Source: Erysipelotrichaceae bacterium UBA3379 (GTDB lineage Bacteria; Bacillota_I; Bacilli_A; Erysipelotrichales; Coprobacillaceae). From it: a stretch of 19,241 bases of DNA. The translations under genes were made by a program, and so were the position numbers. Numbering within the stretch: the first letter of the stretch is position 1; the number at the start of each line of letters is the position of its first letter. This document shows, in pieces, positions 13,558 to 19,241 of the stretch. The stretch lies in the NCBI GenBank assembly GCA_002359025.1, contig DEPZ01000007.1, forward strand, positions 1-19,241, written 5' to 3'. The notes under the pieces were generated by a model, which did not search any database, had not been told where the DNA came from, and worked only from the letters and a program-made list of their open reading frames with translations.

Positions 13558-14883
13558 CTTTGTAAATATGAAGCTGACACCTACTTCATTATTTTTGGCT
13601 TGCACTTGATAATCATATAATGATGCAATCTTGCTGACAATAGATAAACCTAATCCAAACTGTCCTTTAACGCCTTTAACATACGGGTCAAATAGAAATG
13701 GTAGAGTGTCTTCGTCAATTTGATCACCATCATTATAAATTTCCAAATAATCTTGATGTAAGATAATTTGAATCTTGCTAACTGCATAACGTGATGCATT
13801 TTCAATAATATTTTCTATAGCTACACGCCAGTGTTCTTCATTACCAATAAAGCATACATCATCTAATTCTGTTTCTAGAGTCAGTTCTGGTTTTAATATA
13901 TCCATTTGTGATACAATTTTCTCTATTAATTGCTTCATATCAAAGGCAGTAAATTCTATACTCTCACCTTGTAAGTAATCTAATCTATTTAAAAACAAGA
14001 ATGACTTAACTTTATGATCTAATCTTTCAGCATTTTCTAAGATAACATCCATAGAACTGTCTTTATCTCCATAAGGATAGATATCATCTTTGACACTTTG
14101 ACTATATGTTTTGATTAATGCTATTGGTGTCTTTAAATCATGAGAAATATTATGAATCATTTCTTCTTTAATGCTCTCCTGCTTATTGAGTTCTTCTTCC
14201 ATTTCTACCAAAGCTTTAGAAACAATTCCTATTTCATCTTCTCTATCAATATTTAAAGTACTTTTTTTATGTTCTTTAATATTATCAATATAAGTTTTAA
14301 TTTTCTTTAATGGACTGATTAAACTAAATACCCAAATAACCATCACTAATCCCATGACCACAAAGAAAGCATATAATATATAAACAACTTGATTACGCAT
14401 TGAAGTAATTAAATCAGCAGAATAATCACTATTCACAATAGATATAAGATAATACGTATTACCAAATTGTGTAATCTTATAATAATAAGTTTCACGACTA
14501 TAATTCACTTTATTTTGAACTGTCTCTTTTGATTGTGTAACAGCTTTTTTCAAATCTTCTCCAAACACACTATAATATAAATCAGCAAGAAATTCTTGTG
14601 ATGTTATATTTGTTTTTACAAAACTATTTGATGAACTGTCATAGATAATTTGATAAGTTTGTTTGGTTTGTTTTAAGTTAGGTAAATAAGAATCATTAAT
14701 AACAGAATATTGAGAAATTGTTAATGTTTCATACATCTGTTTATCAATAATACTTGTTAAATTATAATTAATTAATGGCATCATAATGGCCACGAATACT
14801 AATGCAACCAGTCCTAAAACAACAATTAATTGTTGTATAAGAGATAACTTCTTAAAAAAATGCAAATAGTTCTTCTTTTTCAT
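13549..14883 (-). CDS. Sensor histidine kinase
   Basis: A 444-residue membrane kinase: first membrane segment about 17-38, an extracellular sensor region of about 125 residues (40-165), second segment about 166-188, a HAMP-like linker (about 190-235), the dimerisation helix with HNISHDLKTPI (phosphorylated H248), the N box ENIIENASRYA (N362), the G1 motif YNDGDQI (D385) and a G2-like FGLGLSI (410-414). It autophosphorylates on His and passes phosphate to the regulator encoded just upstream. Its ATG lies 1 nt after the regulator's stop, with only a weak ribosome site, so it is probably translationally coupled. The signal sensed is unknown. Confidence 0.94.
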   Translation of the reverse strand: MKKKNYLHFFKKLSLIQQLIVVLGLVALVFVAIMMPLINYNLTSIIDKQMYETLTISQYSVINDSYLPNLKQTKQTYQIIYDSSSNSFVKTNITSQEFLADLYYSVFGEDLKKAVTQSKETVQNKVNYSRETYYYKITQFGNTYYLISIVNSDYSADLITSMRNQVVYILYAFFVVMGLVMVIWVFSLISPLKKIKTYIDNIKEHKKSTLNIDREDEIGIVSKALVEMEEELNKQESIKEEMIHNISHDLKTPIALIKTYSQSVKDDIYPYGDKDSSMDVILENAERLDHKVKSFLFLNRLDYLQGESIEFTAFDMKQLIEKIVSQMDILKPELTLETELDDVCFIGNEEHWRVAIENIIENASRYAVSKIQIILHQDYLEIYNDGDQIDEDTLPFLFDPYVKGVKGQFGLGLSIVSKIASLYDYQVQAKNNEVGVSFIFTKKK

Positions 14884-14884
14884 A

Positions 14885-15541
14885 CTAATCTAAACGATAT
14901 CCAAAACCATAGATTGTTTTTACATTTAAATCAGGCATTTTCTTTCTTAATCTACGAAGTGTATCATCTACAACACGATCACTACCAAAGTAGTTTTCAT
15001 CCCATACTTTGGATAAAACTTGTTCTCGAGAGATTGCAATTCCTTTATTTTTAATGAAATATAATAATAATTCATATTCCTTTGTTGTTAATTCTATTTC
15101 TTGATTATTTAATAAAACTTTTCTTTTTTCTTCATCTATAGCATATCCATCAATATTAATTAATGCTGGATCATCTTTATAAACACGTTTTAAAACATTA
15201 TGAATACGTAGAATGACTTCTTTAATATTAAATGGTTTTGTAATGTATTCATCACTACCTTTTTCCAAACCAATAATACGATCAAACTCTTGGTCTCTAG
15301 CACTCATAAAGACAATAGGCATATCAGGCTTGCATGCTTTGATTTCATTCAATAAATCAAATCCACTGCTTTTATCAAGCATTATATCAACAATCCATAA
15401 ATGAACATCATCATCTTTATGTAATAAAGCTTCTTCATATGTATAGAATGAATAAACAATATACCCTTCTTTTTCTAAATAAGTTCTCACTAAATCATTT
15501 AAATTCTTTTCATCATCGATTATATTAATACGATACTTCAT
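14885..15541 (-). CDS. OmpR-family response regulator
   Basis: A 218-residue protein with a receiver domain (acidic pocket D9, D10; phosphorylated D52 in WIVDIMLD; S80 in VFMSA; K102 in TKPF) and an OmpR/PhoB winged-helix DNA-binding domain (about 125-218: LTTKEYELLLYFIKNKG, VDDTLRRLRKK, IYGFGYRLD). The start has GAGGTGA 8 nt upstream. It is the first gene of the pair with the kinase, 78 nt downstream of glmM on the same strand, with a large palindrome between. Its regulon cannot be told from the window. Confidence 0.95.
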   Translation of the reverse strand: MKYRINIIDDEKNLNDLVRTYLEKEGYIVYSFYTYEEALLHKDDDVHLWIVDIMLDKSSGFDLLNEIKACKPDMPIVFMSARDQEFDRIIGLEKGSDEYITKPFNIKEVILRIHNVLKRVYKDDPALINIDGYAIDEEKRKVLLNNQEIELTTKEYELLLYFIKNKGIAISREQVLSKVWDENYFGSDRVVDDTLRRLRKKMPDLNVKTIYGFGYRLD

Positions 15542-15567
15542 AAAAAATCACCTCACTATCACTATAT

Positions 15568-15602
15568 ACAAAATATTGCCATATAATATGGCAACATTTT
15601 GT
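15568..15602 (-). terminator. 35-bp palindrome between glmM and the response regulator gene
   Basis: Two 17-nt arms, ACAAAATATTGCCATAT (15568-15584) and ATATGGCAACATTTTGT (15586-15602), pair with one mismatch around a single central base; on the minus-strand RNA the odd pair is a G-U wobble. It begins 18 nt past the glmM stop. The A/T runs at its base resemble a two-way terminator, but it also lies where the two-component operon promoter should be, so an operator role is possible. No consensus promoter is clear here. Confidence 0.6.
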
Positions 15603-15619
15603 GATAATATGTGAAACTA

Positions 15620-16978
15620 TTACTGATTATCCACAGCATAGCCTTTTTCTTTAATAACATTCACAACTTTTAATACATTTTCATGACAAATTTCATCTGT
15701 TTTTGCTTCAACCATTACACGAATAAGTGGTTCTGTACCACTTTCACGTACTAAAATACGTCCATCATTTCCTAATGATTCTTCTACTTCACGTACAGCT
15801 TTTTGAACATCAGGATCTTCTTGTGCTTGTTTTTTATCAGCAACTCTTACATTGATTAAAAGTTGAGGATAAATATCGACTGTTTCAGTTAATTGAGCTA
15901 ATGTTTTTTTACTTTCAACCATTGTTTCTGCAATCTTTAATGATGTTAAAATACCATCACCAGTTGTTGCATGTTTAGAGAAGATAATATGTCCTGATTG
16001 TTCTCCACCAATACAATGACCATTTTTCATCATATTTTCATATACATATTTATCTCCAACAGCTGTTTTTTCATAAGCAATACCTTCTCTATCTAATGCT
16101 TTATATAAACCTAAATTACTCATAATTGTTGTAACAATTGTATTATTGATAAGTTCTCCTTTTGATTTCATTTCCATACCACATACATATAAAATCAAAT
16201 CACCATCAACAACTCTACCAAATTCATCCACTGCAATACATCTATCAGCATCACCATCATATGCAAATCCTACATCTAATCCATTATCAACAACAAACTT
16301 TTGTAAAACTTCAATATGTGTAGACCCACAGTTTGTATTAATATTTGTTCCATCAGGTTGATTATTAATCACATAAGTTTTTGCACCTAAAGCATCAAAT
16401 ACACTTTTTGCAATAGCACTTGATGAACCATTTGCACAATCTAAACCAACTTTCATGTCTTTAAAAGCACGTGTTGGAATACTCATTAAATAACCAATAT
16501 ATCTATTTCTTCCCATTGAATAATCAATTGTTCTACCAATTTGATCTTTTGTTGCATATGGAATAGGATCTGTTAATCCATCAATATATTGTTCAATTAA
16601 GTTTTCAATAGTTGCCTCTAATTTATGCCCTTTTCCATTAATAATTTTAATACCATTATCATAATAAGGATTATGTGATGCAGAAATCATAATACCACAA
16701 TCAAACTCTTCACTTCTTACTACATATGAAACAGAAGGTGTTGTTGTCACATGCAATAAATAGACATCAGCTCCACTCGCTGTTAACCCAGCAACAAGAG
16801 CATATTCAAACATATAAGAACTTCTTCTTGTATCTTTACCAATAACAACTCTTGCTTTATGTTGTCGAGAATAATACCACCCTAAGTATCTCCCCACTTG
16901 ATAAGCATGTTCTACTGTTAAAGTTACATTTGCTTCTCCTCTAAAACCATCAGTACCAAAATATTTACCCATTTTCAT
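15620..16978 (-). CDS. glmM: Phosphoglucosamine mutase
   Basis: A 452-residue enzyme that converts glucosamine-6-phosphate to glucosamine-1-phosphate for peptidoglycan. Motifs: GKYFGTDGFRG at the N-terminus, the phosphoserine loop ISASHNP (S101), the Mg site DGDADR (D241, D243, D245), the sugar loop GGEQSGH and the phosphate-binding RESGTEPLIRVM near the C-terminus. Length is normal. The first ATG (16978) overlaps the cdaR stop as TAATG; a second in-frame ATG at 16972 gives the family-typical start MGKYFG and a better distance from AAAGGA, and may be the true start. It is the third gene of cdaA-cdaR-glmM; in other Bacillota GlmM binds and restrains CdaA. Confidence 0.97.
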   Translation of the reverse strand: MKMGKYFGTDGFRGEANVTLTVEHAYQVGRYLGWYYSRQHKARVVIGKDTRRSSYMFEYALVAGLTASGADVYLLHVTTTPSVSYVVRSEEFDCGIMISASHNPYYDNGIKIINGKGHKLEATIENLIEQYIDGLTDPIPYATKDQIGRTIDYSMGRNRYIGYLMSIPTRAFKDMKVGLDCANGSSSAIAKSVFDALGAKTYVINNQPDGTNINTNCGSTHIEVLQKFVVDNGLDVGFAYDGDADRCIAVDEFGRVVDGDLILYVCGMEMKSKGELINNTIVTTIMSNLGLYKALDREGIAYEKTAVGDKYVYENMMKNGHCIGGEQSGHIIFSKHATTGDGILTSLKIAETMVESKKTLAQLTETVDIYPQLLINVRVADKKQAQEDPDVQKAVREVEESLGNDGRILVRESGTEPLIRVMVEAKTDEICHENVLKVVNVIKEKGYAVDNQ

Positions 16979-18372
16979 TAGTTCCTTTCTATATTAATTG
17001 TTATTTTTGATGATGAAAGCAGTTCTATCTTTAATTGTTCATCATCAATCGCAACATCGACATCTACTTTACGACTTCCCACTTTTAATCCATCAATATC
17101 TACTGTTGCTTGTATATTGTCAGCTGTAAGAGCATTGATCTTTGCTTCGCTTCCTGTCACCGAAACAGAAGCATACTCACTTTCCCCAGCAAATGACACT
17201 TGATAATTTTTTGAATTATTTAAGACTTTGATAGGTATACGATCAAATCTCTTTGTAATTACTTTTTCTATTTGAATTGTAACATCTATAGATTGAGTAG
17301 AGAATTTATTAATTCCACCAACTTTTTTAAGTGCTACACCTTGAACTGTAGAAGTTGCTTTCATATCAGTCACGTCAACCTCTACCTCAACTTGATTAAT
17401 CGTATTAATATTTTTTTCTTCACCATATATAGTCACTTCATTTTGAGATAAAGTATAATTTGATATTTGATATCCTGTAGGTAGATTGCCTACGAATTTT
17501 GCTTTTATAGGTACCGTCTTGCTATAAGATGCAACATTACATTTGACATGGACGGTTGTCGGTGCAATTTCTACATCCACTTCTTGCCCGTTTCCATCAT
17601 ATGCTTTGATTCTTGCATCTTGTTCAAACATTTCTGTTTTATCAGAAACATCTATGCAAGCTTCTACTTTGGCTATCTTTTTAAGAGTTTCTTGACTTGC
17701 TCGAATTGTCACATTCGAAACAGCCATCTCTTCAACACTCACTGAATATTTAGAATCGAGTTTATCTTCATTAATAAAACGATATCCTAAATCAAACGAT
17801 TCTGTTTCTTTTTTAGCAAGTTTGACTTTCAAAGTATCTGGTACAAGCATAACCGTTAATGTATCAGGAAAATTTCGTGTTTTTAATTTTAAAGTATGTT
17901 CACCCTGATGTAAATCAGTCACTTCTAAATAGACTTGATAATTACTCATAATACGTGCTTGATAAATATCAACAGAAGGACCAATCAAACCAACTTTAAC
18001 TGTTTCAGGAACACCCCTAATCTCTAATTCTTCATCCAATCCCTCTACAACAACAGGTACATTTTCTAATGTCATCCCTGAAGTTGGACTACTTAAAATA
18101 CTATCATCTCTAATTGTAATAAAAAGAACACCAGCCATAATAAAAGCTAAAGTTAAAACACTGATTTTATTTTGAAGTATTCTATCTAATGTTTGATTGA
18201 TATAATTGTAAAAATGTCCAAATTTATCAATTGTTTTGTTTTTTGTAATATTTAAGTTTTCTTTTGTTATGCTTTCTTTATTGGTTTTTTCTTTTTCCTT
18301 TTGCATAATTTTTAAGAAAAACTCTGTTGTTGAATCTTGTATATCTCTTTGATTTTTACGTCTAGGACTCAT
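16978..18372 (-). CDS. cdaR: YbbR-domain regulator of diadenylate cyclase
   Basis: A 464-residue protein with one membrane segment (about 70-87) and an extracellular part of about 370 residues that reads as four YbbR-type beta repeats (roughly 95-180, 190-270, 280-360, 370-460). Before the membrane segment is a charged, Lys/Glu-rich region of about 69 residues that is not usual for this family. CdaR proteins bind CdaA and modulate its cyclase activity. The start is the ATG at 18372 with GAGGAGG 9 nt upstream; an ATG at 18393 would translate that ribosome site (M-M-R-R-T). It overlaps the end of cdaA by 11 bases. Confidence 0.92.
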   Translation of the reverse strand: MSPRRKNQRDIQDSTTEFFLKIMQKEKEKTNKESITKENLNITKNKTIDKFGHFYNYINQTLDRILQNKISVLTLAFIMAGVLFITIRDDSILSSPTSGMTLENVPVVVEGLDEELEIRGVPETVKVGLIGPSVDIYQARIMSNYQVYLEVTDLHQGEHTLKLKTRNFPDTLTVMLVPDTLKVKLAKKETESFDLGYRFINEDKLDSKYSVSVEEMAVSNVTIRASQETLKKIAKVEACIDVSDKTEMFEQDARIKAYDGNGQEVDVEIAPTTVHVKCNVASYSKTVPIKAKFVGNLPTGYQISNYTLSQNEVTIYGEEKNINTINQVEVEVDVTDMKATSTVQGVALKKVGGINKFSTQSIDVTIQIEKVITKRFDRIPIKVLNNSKNYQVSFAGESEYASVSVTGSEAKINALTADNIQATVDIDGLKVGSRKVDVDVAIDDEQLKIELLSSSKITINIERN

Positions 18373-19162
18373 GTGTATCGTCCTCCTCATCATTAGATTT
18401 GAACCAATTTAATTCATTGATTAATGATGCCTTTAATTCTTTTGTAGAAATTTTCTTCAATTCTCCATTTGTCGCAAAAGAAATGGTCCCTGTTTCCTCA
18501 CTTACAACGACAGTTAATGAGTCTGTGATTTCACTAATTCCAATAGCCGCTCTATGACGCGCTCCATATTTAGGACTTAATTCTTTATTTGTTGGAGGAT
18601 AAAAAGCCGCTGCGCAAGCAACTCTATCACCTTGAATAATAGTTGCACCATCATGCAAAGGTGTTCCTTCCCAAAAGATAGTCAAGAAAAGTTCACTTTT
18701 GATATCCGCATTAATCTTTGTTCCAGTATTAATATAATCAATTAATGATTGACTTCTTTCAAAAGTAATCAAAGCTCCTGTTTGTTCTTTAGATAAAGTT
18801 GTAATTGCATTAACAAGTTCATCTAATAAACGTTCTTTTTCATCATTACTAATTTCTTTTATATCTGTCATCTTGGTTTGACCCATTTTTTCTAGTAGCG
18901 TACGAATCTCTGGTTGGAAAATAATGATAATTGCCAATACTCCCCAATTAATAACACTATCTACTAAATAATTTAATGTCGTTAAACCTAATACACTTGT
19001 TATAAGCTTGACAATCAATATAAATAAAACACCCTTAAACAATTGCATTGTTTTCATATTGGTTTTAAACAACGAAATCAAATAATAGAGTATAAACCAT
19101 ACAGCAATCAAATCTATTGCTGATCTAAAAAAATTAATGATTGTTGTTAAACTGATATTCAA
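18362..19162 (-). CDS. cdaA: Diadenylate cyclase CdaA
   Basis: A 266-residue membrane enzyme that makes cyclic-di-AMP from two ATP. Three N-terminal membrane segments (about 12-32, 40-60, 66-84) are followed by a short linker helix and the DAC domain with its two signatures, DGA (171-173) and RHR (202-204), then a conserved SEETG loop. The C-terminus is acidic (SNDEEDDTHES). Length and layout match CdaA. The start codon is TTG (19160-19162) with GGGTGA 6 nt upstream; the next in-frame ATG would remove the first membrane segment. It heads the cdaA-cdaR-glmM operon under an extended -10 promoter. Confidence 0.96.
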   Translation of the reverse strand: MNISLTTIINFFRSAIDLIAVWFILYYLISLFKTNMKTMQLFKGVLFILIVKLITSVLGLTTLNYLVDSVINWGVLAIIIIFQPEIRTLLEKMGQTKMTDIKEISNDEKERLLDELVNAITTLSKEQTGALITFERSQSLIDYINTGTKINADIKSELFLTIFWEGTPLHDGATIIQGDRVACAAAFYPPTNKELSPKYGARHRAAIGISEITDSLTVVVSEETGTISFATNGELKKISTKELKASLINELNWFKSNDEEDDTHES

Positions 19163-19187
19163 TTTAAATCACCCACATTTCTTTACC

Positions 19188-19196
19188 ATTATAACA
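19188..19196 (-). promoter_or_regulatory. Extended -10 promoter of the cdaA operon
   Basis: On the minus strand TG-T-TATAAT forms an extended -10 (TATAAT at 19188-19193) with no clear -35 at 17 nt. The leader before the TTG start is about 20 nt. Confidence 0.6.
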
Positions 19197-19241
19197 GTTT
19201 TTATAATAAAATAAAACTCAACTCTTTTCATATTCTGAAAA

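Noticed and set aside
1..19241. CRISPR arrays, tRNA or rRNA genes, insertion sequences, prophage or defence genes, riboswitches
   Set aside because: Looked for and not seen: no repeated spacer pattern, no cloverleaf ending in CCA, no transposase or integrase, and all 5' leaders are too short for a riboswitch.

Overview
The window is AT-rich bacterial chromosome with short intergenic gaps, strong AGGAGG-type ribosome sites and recognisable -35/-10 promoters. Gene content points to the Bacillota (Firmicutes): cdaA-cdaR-glmM, a LolA/GerS-like protein next to alr, lipoproteins with LTAC lipoboxes, and a TetR and a LysR regulator. The low GC and general style fit an Erysipelotrichia-like gut anaerobe, but that is an inference and no 16S gene is present. 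There is no tRNA, rRNA, CRISPR array, transposase or phage gene, so this looks like ordinary core or near-core chromosome rather than an island.

Layout. 1-747 (-): 5' part of an EFR1-type flavodoxin/ferredoxin gene, cut by the window edge. 927-1826 (-): PHP-domain phosphoesterase. 1902-2786 (-): LysR regulator, divergent from 2881-3726 (+), a polytopic membrane protein. 3840-5273 (+): M17 leucyl aminopeptidase. 5318-5836 (+): GNAT acetyltransferase, convergent with a TetR regulator (5838-6386, -). 6533-6967 (+): membrane-anchored thioredoxin-like protein without its CXXC. 6988-8064 (-): alanine racemase, downstream of a LolA/GerS-like anchored protein (8138-9127, -). 9224-9424 (+): small DUF378 membrane protein. 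9470-11662 (-): four-gene operon of two tandem thioredoxin-like lipoproteins, purine nucleoside phosphorylase and a HAD phosphatase. 11793-13529 (+): unknown gene, NfeD and a stomatin-like SPFH protein. 13549-15541 (-): two-component system. 15620-19162 (-): cdaA-cdaR-glmM.

How they fit together. cdaA-cdaR-glmM links cyclic-di-AMP synthesis to the cell-wall precursor glucosamine-1-phosphate; alr makes D-alanine for the same wall. NfeD and stomatin form a classic membrane-microdomain pair. The tandem thioredoxin-like lipoproteins sit upstream of nucleoside salvage genes with no obvious functional link. Several convergent gene pairs share one hairpin terminator, in two cases with the two stop codons base-paired to each other.

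No clearly new multi-gene system is evident. The best leads are the long cytoplasmic extension of CdaR, the ferredoxin lacking one cluster cysteine, the tandem thioredoxin-like lipoproteins, the unknown first gene of the NfeD-stomatin operon, and an inverted repeat over the alr promoter.
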